In this document: positions 23,033 to 32,030 of the stretch, one piece after another
Layout of the letters: each line of letters opens with the position of its first letter
Numbering within the stretch: position 1 is the stretch's first letter
NCBI GenBank assembly: GCA_027214345.1
Contig: JAPWHR010000009.1
Location: forward strand, 1-64,000
Reading direction: 5' to 3'
DNA from: Comamonadaceae bacterium G21597-S1
GTDB taxonomy: Bacteria > Pseudomonadota > Gammaproteobacteria > Burkholderiales > Burkholderiaceae_C
DNA: 64,000 bases
Translations under genes and position numbers: made by a program
The notes under the pieces: model-generated
The model's input: only the letters and a program-made list of their open reading frames with translations
What the model was told of the DNA's origin: nothing
Database searches by the model: none

Positions 23033-24147
23033 AATACCCACGACACAGATTCCTCGCCCCCGAGCCCGGCGACACCGGCGGCACCGGGGCCGCTGCTCCA
23101 ACCGACGCCCCTGCACCAGACGCGACGCCGGCGGCACCGCCAGAGCCCGAGATCGTCAAGGTCGACACCGGCCACGGCGACGAGAACGCAGCCAAGATCA
23201 CGGCGCTGCTCGATGGGATCGGCAAGCCCGACGACGAGTCCAAGCCCGCCAGTGGCGATGCCAAGACCGGTCCGGCCGACAAGAGTGGCGCCAAGCCCGA
23301 CGCGCAGCCCAAGCCAACCGACAAGTCGGCCAAGGATGCGGAGGCCAAGGACGATGACTTGACGCCACCGGAGGGCGCCAACGAGAAGACCATGGGCCGA
23401 TGGGCGAAGCTGGCTGAGCGCGCTAAGGCCGTGCCGGATCTCGAGCGCCGGGCGACGGAGGCGGAAGCGCAACTGCAGACCGTGCGGCAGATGGTGGCCG
23501 AGTCGGGCCTGGCGCAGGACGAATTCCAGGGCATGCTCGCCATGGGCCGGCTGTTCAAGTCGGACAACCCGGAAGACCTCAAGACCGCGTTGCAGCAGAT
23601 CGACGGCCTGCGCGCCGACCTGGCAACGCGGCTGGGCATCGAGGCGCCCGGCGTCGACCCTCTGTCCAAACACCCGGACCTGGCCAAGGATGTCGAGGAC
23701 ATGGCGATGTCCCGCGAGCGCGCCCTGGAAGTCGCCAAGCTGCGCGACAAGGCGGCGAAGGCCGATCAGGCGGCCCAGGACACGCAGGAGCAGACCAAGT
23801 TCATGCGCACGGTGCAGGAGGCGGCGAGGATGATGGACACCACGCTCGCGCAGCGCGCGGGCACTCCTGGCCACGCCGAGAAACTGGCGTTCATCGCGGG
23901 GCAATTGAAGGATCCGGCCAAGATGAAGCAGTTCGTCACCACCTACGAGCCGCACCAGTGGCAGGCGGCCGTGCTGATGATGTACGACGCCTATACCCCG
24001 CCGGCGCCGGCGCCAACGCCCCCGGCCGCGCCGCAGCCGCTGCGCCCTGGTTATGTTGCCAACGGCACGCGCCAGATCGGCAACAAGTCGGTGACGGCCG
24101 AAGAATCGGTCGAACATGCATGGGCGGCCGCAGGCCTGCCAGGGTGA
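23029..24147 (+). CDS. Probable scaffolding protein
   Basis: 372 residues between portal and capsid genes. Disordered Ala/Pro/Asp/Lys-rich first third, then long helices (ERRATEAEAQLQTVRQM, ERALEVAKLRDKAAKADQAA) and a short ordered C-terminus (ESVEHAWAAAGLPG). This is the usual plan of a capsid scaffold. Not confirmed by a motif. Confidence 0.68.
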   Translation: MKYPRHRFLAPEPGDTGGTGAAAPTDAPAPDATPAAPPEPEIVKVDTGHGDENAAKITALLDGIGKPDDESKPASGDAKTGPADKSGAKPDAQPKPTDKSAKDAEAKDDDLTPPEGANEKTMGRWAKLAERAKAVPDLERRATEAEAQLQTVRQMVAESGLAQDEFQGMLAMGRLFKSDNPEDLKTALQQIDGLRADLATRLGIEAPGVDPLSKHPDLAKDVEDMAMSRERALEVAKLRDKAAKADQAAQDTQEQTKFMRTVQEAARMMDTTLAQRAGTPGHAEKLAFIAGQLKDPAKMKQFVTTYEPHQWQAAVLMMYDAYTPPAPAPTPPAAPQPLRPGYVANGTRQIGNKSVTAEESVEHAWAAAGLPG

Positions 24148-24442
24148 GGGTGAATCACTTTTTGGCGTGAGTGGTGTTGACACGGGCAAATAATTCGCTC
24201 GCAGTCGTCAGAAGGTCGCTGTAACCGGGAGTCGCGCCCCGGGCTCCTGGCAGCTGCAACACGCCCAGGAATACCGCATGTACGTGTGAGTCGCGACACA
24301 CAGCCCCAGCAGGGCCTGACCTCATGGCAGCAACGCCGGATTCGCCACCGGCAAGGCCAGGTCCTGCAAATGCCCCCGCTGAACCGGTGCGTCAGCAAGC
24401 GTGAAAGGAGATCCACAACTTTCATTCTTGGAGGGCACCACC
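24148..24442 (+). other. Non-coding leader upstream of the capsid gene
   Basis: 295 bp without a convincing gene. It contains hairpin-forming pieces, e.g. GTGTG-N7-ACACA around 24,280 and GCCGG-N8-CCGGC near 24,335, and ends in GGAGG eight bases before the capsid ATG. A TTGACA near 24,175 has no -10 at a good distance. It may be an RNA leader or processing site that raises capsid expression. Confidence 0.4.
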
Positions 24443-25489
24443 ATGCCAATCTCTGGCGGCGACCTGGCAACCATTGCCACACTTTCCATCGCAGACTACC
24501 TGCGCAATCGCCCGATCGATCAGGTCGGAACGCAGCACCCGCTGCTCGAAAAGCTCATGGCCAAGCGCAAGAAGCTCAACCCTGGTGTGAACCAGAAGGT
24601 GCAGGTGCGCAAGGGCTACGGCACGAACTTCGCCTGGAGCAAGGGCGAATCGCCGCGCACGTTCACCAAGCGCGACACGATCGATCAGGCCACTTACGAG
24701 TGGTACACCGGTATCGATGGCATGTACCTGCCGTGGGACAACCTGTTTGCTGCAGGCGTGTTCGTGGATCCCGACCCGGCCAGCAAAGGCAAGCTGGTGC
24801 CCACGGCCAACGAGAAGGCGGTGATCACCAACATGATCACCGAGCACATGGAAGCGTTCGAGCTCGGCTTCAAGGAGAAGCTGGACATCGAGCTGCACCG
24901 CGACGGTACGTCCGGATCGGATGCGGTGGTGGGCCTGGACGCAGCGATCTCTCGTACCCCGGCGGTTGGCGCCTATGGCGGCCTGGATCCGGCCACCAAG
25001 ACCTACTGGCGCAACTACTTCGCCGGCGCGGTTGCCACGGTGAACCTGTTGGCCACCATGGAGGCGATGTGGCGCGCGTGCCATCGCAACGGCGGTACGC
25101 CCGACTGCATCATCGCCGGATCGACGTTCATCGACGTGTATCGCACGCTGATCACGCTGACCCAGAACGTGGACGCTGGCACGGTCAAGCGGATCGACGC
25201 CGGTGTGGGCCAGGGCAGCAAGACCGGGCTGTTTTACAAGGGTGTGGAGATCCTGTGGGATCCGACGTTCTCCACGCTCGATGCGCTGGAGACCCCGGCC
25301 GCATCGGCCCTGTGGGAGAAGCGCGCGTACTTCATCAACAGCGACCAGCTGCTGTATGAGGACGACGGCATGACGGTGTACAGCCCGATGTCGCCCCACA
25401 ACATCCGCGCGACATATGTGTCCGTGGATCTGCGCTGTCGCCTCAAGGCGCATCGGCGCAATGCGCACGGTCTGATCATCGTCGCGTAA
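24443..25489 (+). CDS. Major capsid protein
   Basis: 348 residues from ATG 24443 (GGAGG upstream). The order portal-scaffold-this gene, the size and a mixed alpha/beta sequence (NQKVQVRKGYGTNFAWSKGE, KLDIELHRDGTSGSD, ILWDPTFSTLDALETPA) fit an HK97-fold major capsid protein of podophages. No cleavable N-terminal domain is apparent, consistent with a separate scaffold. Strong ribosome site fits abundant expression. Confidence 0.82.
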   Translation: MPISGGDLATIATLSIADYLRNRPIDQVGTQHPLLEKLMAKRKKLNPGVNQKVQVRKGYGTNFAWSKGESPRTFTKRDTIDQATYEWYTGIDGMYLPWDNLFAAGVFVDPDPASKGKLVPTANEKAVITNMITEHMEAFELGFKEKLDIELHRDGTSGSDAVVGLDAAISRTPAVGAYGGLDPATKTYWRNYFAGAVATVNLLATMEAMWRACHRNGGTPDCIIAGSTFIDVYRTLITLTQNVDAGTVKRIDAGVGQGSKTGLFYKGVEILWDPTFSTLDALETPAASALWEKRAYFINSDQLLYEDDGMTVYSPMSPHNIRATYVSVDLRCRLKAHRRNAHGLIIVA

Positions 25490-25563
25490 CCCCCTGGCGG
25501 CCCGGATCAACACCCGGGCCGCCGCTTCCTTGACCCCTGCTACACAGAAAGCGAGACCCAGCC

Positions 25564-26079
25564 ATGAAACACCTTGTCCCTCTGATCGTCGTTGGTGTGC
25601 ACCGCGACATTACGACCACCCAATATCCGCAGGTGCCCGAGCACGAGATCCCGATTCTGCAGGCGATCCACGGTGACACGAACGTCTATCCCGGCGAGCC
25701 CAATGGCGAGAACACCGCTCTGGACGCGGACGATGAATACGAGCGTTTGACCCGCAAATACAACGAGGACGCGGTGCGTGATGCCTACGGCGTGACGGCG
25801 CGTGGCGACATCCGCAGGGCTGTGCTCAACGCCAGCGTCGGCCAGGTCGAGAACGAGAACACCGGTATCGTGCTCGAGGGCCCTGACTCCAAGCCCAAGT
25901 CCGTCAAGACCGGTGCCCCTGCCAGCGACACAGCTGGCCAGGAAGCAGCCGGGAAACCCGGGGCCCAGTGGACCAAGGCGCAGCTGCTCGAATACGCGTC
26001 CGCGCACGACATCGACGTGGACGAAGATGCCACCAAGGCGCAGATCCTGGAGGCCATCAAGGCCGCCGTGCCGGCGTAA
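25564..26079 (+). CDS. Head protein with C-terminal HeH/LEM-like domain
   Basis: 171 residues. The C-terminal 35 residues (WTKAQLLEYASAHDIDVDED then AQILEAIKAA) form an HeH/SAP-like helix-extended-loop-helix, often found on phage head decoration or completion proteins and able to bind DNA. The N-terminal part is not recognised. Directly follows the capsid gene. Confidence 0.65.
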   Translation: MKHLVPLIVVGVHRDITTTQYPQVPEHEIPILQAIHGDTNVYPGEPNGENTALDADDEYERLTRKYNEDAVRDAYGVTARGDIRRAVLNASVGQVENENTGIVLEGPDSKPKSVKTGAPASDTAGQEAAGKPGAQWTKAQLLEYASAHDIDVDEDATKAQILEAIKAAVPA

Positions 26080-26091
26080 GGACGGCTCGCC

Positions 26092-26907
26092 ATGCCATTG
26101 ATCGTCGCAGACCGAGTTCTGGAGCAAAGCACTACCGTCGGCAATGGCACGATGGTGCTGGCCGGCGCAGCCCTGGGCTTTCGCTCCTTTGCCTCGGCCT
26201 GCTCGATCGGGGACACCTGCTGGTACTACATCGAGGGCGTCGACTCCTTCGGCAAGCCCACTGGCGAGTATGAGTACGGTCTGGGCACCTACTCGGCTGC
26301 GAACCAGCTGGCCCGCACCGCTGTTCGCGGGTCGAGCAATGGCGGCTCACTGGTGGTGCTCACCGCAGGCACCAAGCTGGTCGGCATTGCGCCGCTGTCG
26401 CCTGGGGTGACAGCAACCCGAGACGAGTGGCTCAGTCTGCTCGGCGCCTTGAGCAAGACCGGTGGCACGATGACGGGCGAGATCATCCTGCTCAACGGCC
26501 TGGTGTCCACCGAGCTGACGCCGGTGGGCTCCATGGTGCTGTTCGCGGGCTCGGCACCGCCGTCCGGATGGCTCACCGTGCCGGTTGCGCCAACTGACAT
26601 TTCCCGCGCCACGTACGCCCGGCTGTTCACGGCCTTGGGTACAACTTGGGGTGCTGGAGACGGGTCGACGACGTTCGGCATGCCTTACGTCCTGCCCGAT
26701 CAAGTGTTTGTGCAAGCCAATGGCAACGTGGCGGCGGCAACGACGGGTGACGTCAAGGCCCACACGCACTCTGGTGGAGCAAACGTCAATCTTGGCGTCA
26801 CGTCGGGCGGCGCGGTCTATGGCGTGACCGCCGCAAACACGGGGTCGGTCGGCGGCTCCTACAACCTGCCAGCGGGCAATCGTTCGCTGTACATCATCAA
26901 GTATTGA
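26092..26907 (+). CDS. Tail fibre protein with tail-collar domain
   Basis: 271 residues. The middle holds the phage tail-collar signature (GSMVLFAGSAPPSGWL, TYARLFTALGTTWGAGDGST, then FGMPYVLPD). The end ([18 protein letters not shown]) is typical of fibre tips. Probable receptor-contact or fibre-base protein. No C-type lectin fold or variable repeat is seen. Confidence 0.8.
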   Translation: MPLIVADRVLEQSTTVGNGTMVLAGAALGFRSFASACSIGDTCWYYIEGVDSFGKPTGEYEYGLGTYSAANQLARTAVRGSSNGGSLVVLTAGTKLVGIAPLSPGVTATRDEWLSLLGALSKTGGTMTGEIILLNGLVSTELTPVGSMVLFAGSAPPSGWLTVPVAPTDISRATYARLFTALGTTWGAGDGSTTFGMPYVLPDQVFVQANGNVAAATTGDVKAHTHSGGANVNLGVTSGGAVYGVTAANTGSVGGSYNLPAGNRSLYIIKY

Positions 26908-26911
26908 CGAC

Positions 26912-27259
26912 ATGAAAACCGTCTATCTGTTCGATCCGGAGACTGGCACTTACAAGGGCGAGTATCTGGCTCAGGAGAGTCCACTGGAGAAGGGCGCGTT
27001 CATCGTGCCAACGCATGCCGTCGAGGTTCAGCCGCCCGCGGCCGAACTTGGCAAGCGGTCGGTGTGGGATGGATCCACCTGGACGCAGGTTGATGTGCCA
27101 GTGACGCCGGAGAACACGCCTGCCAAGTACGAACCAATGCTCAGTGAGATCACGCCATTGGTGCTGGCCAAGGCCATCCTGACCGACGAGGGCAAGACCG
27201 ATCTGGCGCGCATCGTGGCGCGCATCGAAGCTGAAAAGGCGAAAGGGACATTGACATGA
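26912..27259 (+). CDS. Probable tail-fibre assembly protein
   Basis: 115 residues, right after the collar-domain fibre. MKTVYLFDPETGTYKGEYLA then PTHAVEVQPP is the opening of fibre-assembly/chaperone proteins (Tfa-like). The C-terminal helix (LARIVARIEAEKAKG) resembles DUF4376 tails. Likely helps trimerise the fibre. Confidence 0.65.
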   Translation: MKTVYLFDPETGTYKGEYLAQESPLEKGAFIVPTHAVEVQPPAAELGKRSVWDGSTWTQVDVPVTPENTPAKYEPMLSEITPLVLAKAILTDEGKTDLARIVARIEAEKAKGTLT

Positions 27260-27299
27260 CGATCAATTCTGGCTATTCGGAAATGGAAGGTAACCCACA

Positions 27300-27836
27300 A
27301 TGATCACATTCACACGGGACTGGCGCGGGTATGCCAGTGGTTCATCGGTGGCGTCCATGGATCCGGCGACAGAGGCGCAAGCTGTGTCCGAGGGTGTCGC
27401 CGTCTATGGCGGCATCGGAAATATTCTGCGTTCGCTGTTGGATTCGAAGCAGAACGAGCTCGGCTTCGTTGGAGAGAACGGCGAAGAAACGGACTTTTCT
27501 GCGGTTCTGTCTGATGTCTACGTTTCGAAGCGCGGCGTCTTCGATGGCGGCACGATTCCTGATCCACGGAAGCAGGTCATCGAAAAATCATCGACCGTCA
27601 CCAACAGCGCATCGAGCGACTACCTTGGCCCGTCAGAGGCGCGGCGCATCGTGGTTTCGTTGGACTCGAACACATCGACATCCAACATGACGGCGACTGG
27701 CGGGCAGTCCATCCCGCTTTTTGCTGCCGCTGCCGCTGCCGGGTTGCGGTGGGACGAGCCAAATCGCCCAATGCGGTACGTCACGACGGGCGCGCAGGCA
27801 TCTGGAGCGGTAGTCACGATCACGGAGGCCGTATGA
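27300..27836 (+). CDS. Hypothetical tail-associated protein
   Basis: 178 residues between the fibre genes and the tailspike, coupled to the latter (ATGA). GGAAGG lies ahead of the ATG. Ser/Thr/Ala-rich beta sequence (SEARRIVVSLDSNTSTSNMT). Could be a spike-attachment head domain. Not recognised. Confidence 0.55.
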   Translation: MITFTRDWRGYASGSSVASMDPATEAQAVSEGVAVYGGIGNILRSLLDSKQNELGFVGENGEETDFSAVLSDVYVSKRGVFDGGTIPDPRKQVIEKSSTVTNSASSDYLGPSEARRIVVSLDSNTSTSNMTATGGQSIPLFAAAAAAGLRWDEPNRPMRYVTTGAQASGAVVTITEAV

Positions 27837-29245
27837 CAGTCTCATACATTGCGCCCAACGAGGGCGACGACACCGCCAACCCGCTCGGCACCGAGAGTAA
27901 CCCTCGCCGCACTCCACCAACGCAGGCTGACCACATGGTGTGGCGCTTCAAGCGAGGCACCACATGGAATCGCACGACGCAGCTTGGTATTAGTGCCCAG
28001 GGAATGATCCTGACGGACTACGGCAACCCGGACGCGCCAAAGCCGAAGATCGAGGCCATCCAGCCAGCAAGCTCGGCATCCGTACTGCTTAACGGCGACA
28101 CGATTTTCGCCAACATTCACTTCGACCTGATCGACAGGACCGGTACGGAAACCAGCGCGTCAAACGTCGGGCAGCACTGCGTTTCGCACAACCGGCGCGG
28201 CGGTGGCGCATCGCCTACGAAACTGGTGTCGGGTGCGTACATCGGGTGCAGCTTCACGCGCCTGGGCAACAACGCGATTAACGTGGGCTCGAACAGCGAC
28301 GGCCAGTACGCGGACGCTGCCCCGGTGTTGCTGGTGCTTGGGTGCGACTTCGACACTATCGGCAACGATGCAATCTACGGCTCGGTTGGAGAGTATTGCG
28401 AGATTGGGCACAACCGTGCCAGCAACTTCGGCACGCGCGCCGACAGTAACAGTGATTTCGTGAACTTGATCGCTTGTTCGCCTGAGTACGTGTGGATTCA
28501 CGACAACTATGTCGACCACACCACAGACGACCGCAAGCACCTGATCATGCTGGATATTGCATCCGGCCAAACTGGTGGGCTGGCTGTCATCGAGCGCAAC
28601 GTTCTTCTCGGGTACGGCGCAAATGCGCCATACGCACAGGCAGCGCAAAATGCCGGCGTCAATCTGGAAATGAAAGCCATCTTTCGCCAGAACTATGTGC
28701 GCGGCTCCCGTCTGCTGTATGTTGTGCAGTCTGTCGTGCCAACTGGCAGCGAGGCTTACGGCAACATTTTCGACTTCACCGGCTCGGGTAGCGCGTATTG
28801 CACCAGCATTGCGGCTCCTGGTTCCGCCTTCTACAACAACACGCTGATCAGCCGTAATCGGTTGTCAGGCTCGCTTGGCTCTGCCTATTCATCGACGGCC
28901 ACCAACGCGATGAACTCGCGGAATTTGTACGTTGGATTTACAAGAGCCATCGGAACGACCAGCAGCAGGGGATTTATCACTGGCGAAAACAACCGGTTTT
29001 CCGGTGTGACAAACAAGTATTGGGACATCACCAACACTGTTGCACTGGCAGACGGCATGGGGGATGCCGATTTCAGTGAAGTGAATCTGATGAGCGAATA
29101 TGGCCTGCCAGTTCGCCCGAGGCGTGATGCACTCATCTATACGATGGCCAATGTCGACCGCAAGGTTCCTGATTTTTGGGGTCGCTTTGCTCCGGATGGA
29201 ATCGGATACATCGGCGCCCTGATGGAGCGCGGCATCACGGCATGA
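27833..29245 (+). CDS. Tailspike-like beta-helix protein
   Basis: 470 residues. Repeated short strands with Asn/Gly turns (GCDFDTIGNDAIYGSVGEYC, YVWIHDNYVDHTTDDRKHLI, NNTLISRNRLSGSLGSAYSS) are the pattern of a right-handed parallel beta-helix such as phage tailspikes and pectate-lyase-like glycanases. A surface-polysaccharide depolymerase or receptor role is likely. The DNA looks less GC-rich than neighbouring head genes, consistent with host-range exchange. Confidence 0.72.
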   Translation: MTVSYIAPNEGDDTANPLGTESNPRRTPPTQADHMVWRFKRGTTWNRTTQLGISAQGMILTDYGNPDAPKPKIEAIQPASSASVLLNGDTIFANIHFDLIDRTGTETSASNVGQHCVSHNRRGGGASPTKLVSGAYIGCSFTRLGNNAINVGSNSDGQYADAAPVLLVLGCDFDTIGNDAIYGSVGEYCEIGHNRASNFGTRADSNSDFVNLIACSPEYVWIHDNYVDHTTDDRKHLIMLDIASGQTGGLAVIERNVLLGYGANAPYAQAAQNAGVNLEMKAIFRQNYVRGSRLLYVVQSVVPTGSEAYGNIFDFTGSGSAYCTSIAAPGSAFYNNTLISRNRLSGSLGSAYSSTATNAMNSRNLYVGFTRAIGTTSSRGFITGENNRFSGVTNKYWDITNTVALADGMGDADFSEVNLMSEYGLPVRPRRDALIYTMANVDRKVPDFWGRFAPDGIGYIGALMERGITA

Positions 29246-29949
29246 CCATCTCCGTCACCCCCGTCAAGACCTTCGCGCAGATGCTCGCCACGCTGCGCGA
29301 GCGGTGCGGCCTGAATGGCACCATCGGCAATGCACCGGCGCTGTCCGACATCCTGACCGAGGCTCACGAATTCGTCTACCAACAGCTCGACGACGGCTTC
29401 CCGTTCACGTCCACCATCACCCTGGCGCCTGATGTGGCGACATACCCGTGGGTGGCCGACGTGGACAGCGTACCGATTGCCCGGGGCAGTGTGCAAGCGG
29501 TTTGGATTGCGCAGGGCAGTCAAGAGCGCTTGCCGCTGTCCCAGGGCATCACGCACGCCATGCGCGCGCACAGCGATATGCGAGCGCCCCCGGAGTGGTA
29601 CGACAGCAAGTTCGAAGGCGACCCGGCCGTGTTCACGCTCGAAGTGTGGCCGACGCCGGACCAGGCCTATCCGCTGTACGTCGACCATGAGCGGGTGCTG
29701 ACCCGGTTCAGCGAGAGCGCCGACGTTCCCAGCGCGCCATACCGCCTGGTGCTGGCGTATGCGATCGCTATGGGCAAGGCTCACTACAGCAAACCCGATG
29801 CCGAGGTGTCGGGCCAGGCGTTCAAGACGATGCTGTCCAAGACGAAGTATGAGCAGCGCGAGAATCGACGGTACATCCCGCAATCGGATCGCGTAGCTGT
29901 GCCGCGGATTGTGCAAACCGCTGGTGGTTTTCGGCAGGTCTGGAGCTGA
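29242..29949 (+). CDS. Head-tail adaptor protein
   Basis: 235 residues. FAQMLATLRERCGL, ALSDILTEAHEFVYQQLDDG, and a helical C-terminal part (YAIAMGKAHYSKPDAEVSGQ) resemble the portal-adaptor proteins of podophages (P22 gp4-like). It would extend the portal channel into the tail. Overlaps the tailspike stop. Confidence 0.65.
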   Translation: MTISVTPVKTFAQMLATLRERCGLNGTIGNAPALSDILTEAHEFVYQQLDDGFPFTSTITLAPDVATYPWVADVDSVPIARGSVQAVWIAQGSQERLPLSQGITHAMRAHSDMRAPPEWYDSKFEGDPAVFTLEVWPTPDQAYPLYVDHERVLTRFSESADVPSAPYRLVLAYAIAMGKAHYSKPDAEVSGQAFKTMLSKTKYEQRENRRYIPQSDRVAVPRIVQTAGGFRQVWS

Positions 29950-29955
29950 CCCGCC

Positions 29956-30993
29956 ATGTCCAAGACCACGTTCGACAAGTTCGATGGCGGCCTGTTGGTG
30001 GCGCGCCCGTCGAGCGTGGCGCCGGCCAATTCTCTGGCCAAGCTGATCAACATGGATGTGCAGCCCGGCGGCTGGCTGCGCTCGAGAGCCAAGTTCAAAC
30101 AGGCGCCGGGATCGTTCAGCCTGGGACCGCAGTGGAAGGGTCTGGAGTCGAACGCGGGATATTTGTGGACCTTCTCGTGCTGGAACGTGGCCAGCACTGG
30201 TCTGGTCAGTGCAGTTGTGAACACCGAGACGAATGACCGGCTGGTCTACGCCTTCTACTCAAGTGGCGCAGGTGGCAACTTCGCCGACGCCACCACGGCC
30301 CGGCTGCTGGGCGTCACCCGCTGGAACAACGGCTTCTTGGCGGTGGTATCGCCCGACAATGGGACCACGAAATATGGCGTGCTGTTCAGTGTGAACACAG
30401 GCACCCACACGGTTACGGGGGTGAATGTCGCCGACGTGAACATGCCCAAGTCTGGCCAGATGGTGACGGCCACCGGGCGCATCTTCGCAGTCTCGGACGA
30501 TGGGCAGGCAGTTCGGTATTGCAAGGTCGGCGATCCGACCGACTGGACCGCAGCAAGCAATGCCGGGTTCCTGCCAGTCTCGCAGCACTTCGGCAGCGGG
30601 CAGCGGGTCTACGGCCTGGGCCTGTATCAGGGAAAGCTGGCCGTGTTCACCGATCAGTCGATTCAGCTGTGGATCATCGACCCAGACCCGACGGCGATGG
30701 CGCTGGACCGGGTTGTGGACGGTGTCGGCACGCGTCACCATGGATCCATCGTGAGCCTGTATGGTGATCTGCTATTCCTCTCCGAGTCGGGCGTGCGTTC
30801 GCTCACGACGCTGAGTAACGCGTTGTTTCCGACTGATGTCGATGTGGGTTTGCCGATCAAGAAGTTCACGTCCTCGCCAGTGAACCTCACGCGTACCGCC
30901 AACGGCGGGTCGCAACCGGCTGTGATTGCCCTTGCTGCAGGACCGGTGTCCCAATACTGGCTTACCGCGCCTTCGCGATGGGTGTCAGGATAG
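29956..30993 (+). CDS. Tail tube/hub protein, N-terminal part
   Basis: 345 residues, starting MSKTTFDKFDGGLLVARPSS. Beta-propeller-like repeats (LGVTRWNNGFLAVVSPDNGT, VYGLGLYQGKLAVFTDQSIQ, GSIVSLYGDLLFLSESGVRS) fit the P22 gp10-type tail hub of podophages. The frame ends at VSQYWLTAPSRWVSG, where homologues as I remember them continue into a sequence found in the next frame (30998-31609). This may be a split gene; see findings. Confidence 0.6.
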   Translation: MSKTTFDKFDGGLLVARPSSVAPANSLAKLINMDVQPGGWLRSRAKFKQAPGSFSLGPQWKGLESNAGYLWTFSCWNVASTGLVSAVVNTETNDRLVYAFYSSGAGGNFADATTARLLGVTRWNNGFLAVVSPDNGTTKYGVLFSVNTGTHTVTGVNVADVNMPKSGQMVTATGRIFAVSDDGQAVRYCKVGDPTDWTAASNAGFLPVSQHFGSGQRVYGLGLYQGKLAVFTDQSIQLWIIDPDPTAMALDRVVDGVGTRHHGSIVSLYGDLLFLSESGVRSLTTLSNALFPTDVDVGLPIKKFTSSPVNLTRTANGGSQPAVIALAAGPVSQYWLTAPSRWVSG

Positions 30994-30997
30994 CGGC

Positions 30998-31609
30998 ATG
31001 GCATTCGGTTCCGCGACTTTTTCGACCAGGCCCTTCGCCGCTGGCCAGATCCCGAATCGGCAGATCCTGCTGGCCGCGATCAACGGTGAGTACGGCTGGA
31101 CGGCCTGGACCTACTCCAAGACCGCCAAGCTCAACGCGTGGGCCTGGCACGGCCTGGGTGTCACCGGCACGGCCAACATCAACGCGTGGGTGCAGCTTGG
31201 CAACTCTGTGTACCTGCGCAAGGATGGCGACTCGGCGATGTACGTGATGATGCCCGACGTGTTTCTGCAGGCCGAGGACATCAACACCGAGAGCCTGGCG
31301 GTCTACGCTGAGACGCAGTGGCTGGACTTCGGAAAGCCGGGCGATCTCAAGGGCCTGACCGGTATCGACTTCGATGGCATGAACGTGGTCGCGCTGGAGG
31401 TCTACGTGTCCGAGAACGGCGGGCGTGATGGAGTGCTGGCCGAAACCCTGGCGGTGGGATCTGCCGATGGCGGGTGGACGTACAACGGCGGCATGCTCCC
31501 GCTGACGGCCGCTGGCACGGAGTTCAAGCTGCGATTCGTCGGGGACCCCAATCTCGAGGTTCAGATCAACAGGATGACGATCTACTGGGACAACCTGGGC
31601 CCGGTGTAG
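30998..31609 (+). CDS. Tail tube/hub protein, C-terminal part or separate gene
   Basis: 203 residues in the +1 frame relative to the preceding gene, 4 bp after its stop, with AGGA eight bases before ATG 30998. YGWTAWTYSKTAKLNAWAWH, VYAETQWLDFGKPGDLKGLT and LRFVGDPNLEVQINRMTIYW look like the C-terminal half of the same tail-hub family. Translation could restart here, or a frameshift could have divided one gene. Confidence 0.6.
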   Translation: MAFGSATFSTRPFAAGQIPNRQILLAAINGEYGWTAWTYSKTAKLNAWAWHGLGVTGTANINAWVQLGNSVYLRKDGDSAMYVMMPDVFLQAEDINTESLAVYAETQWLDFGKPGDLKGLTGIDFDGMNVVALEVYVSENGGRDGVLAETLAVGSADGGWTYNGGMLPLTAAGTEFKLRFVGDPNLEVQINRMTIYWDNLGPV

Positions 31610-31612
31610 GCC

Positions 31613-32029
31613 ATGCGCGCTGTGTTCCTCAATTCCAGAGAGCTGATCGACCAGCACTGGTGGTCCGTGGCACATCTGCTCGATGGCCGGATCGACCAGG
31701 TATCGGACGAATACACGCTGCAGGACCTGGCCGCTATGGTGGAAGCTGGCACCGCGTTTGCAGGCCTTGCGCTGGACGATGAAGGCGCGCCGGTGCTGGC
31801 CATGGTGTTTCGCTTCGTGCACTATCCGCGCGCGCAGACGGTGCACATCATGGCCATGGGCGGCAGTCATCTTGCCGAAGTCGCAGTCACTTTCTGGCGG
31901 CAGTTCACCCAATGGGCGAAAGAATCAGGCGCAACACGAATCGAAGCGTGTGCGCTGCCGGCGATGACGCGGGTGCTGCGCTCCCTTGGATTCGAGCACA
32001 GGTACAACCATTTGCGAATCGAGGTGTGA
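31613..32029 (+). CDS. GNAT-like acetyltransferase
   Basis: 138 residues. The fold order AMVEAGTAFAGLALDDEGAP, MVFRFVHYPRAQTVHIMAMG, ATRIEACALPAMTRVLRSLG fits a compact GNAT domain of the kind found among podophage tail/ejection genes. The acetyl-CoA loop is weak, so it may be structural. Between tail hub and internal virion proteins. Confidence 0.6.
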   Translation: MRAVFLNSRELIDQHWWSVAHLLDGRIDQVSDEYTLQDLAAMVEAGTAFAGLALDDEGAPVLAMVFRFVHYPRAQTVHIMAMGGSHLAEVAVTFWRQFTQWAKESGATRIEACALPAMTRVLRSLGFEHRYNHLRIEV

Positions 32030-32030
32030 C

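Noticed and set aside
26092-29245. Possible diversity-generating retroelement as in BPP-1-like podophages
   Set aside because: No reverse transcriptase gene, no template/variable repeat pair and no C-type lectin fold are visible.
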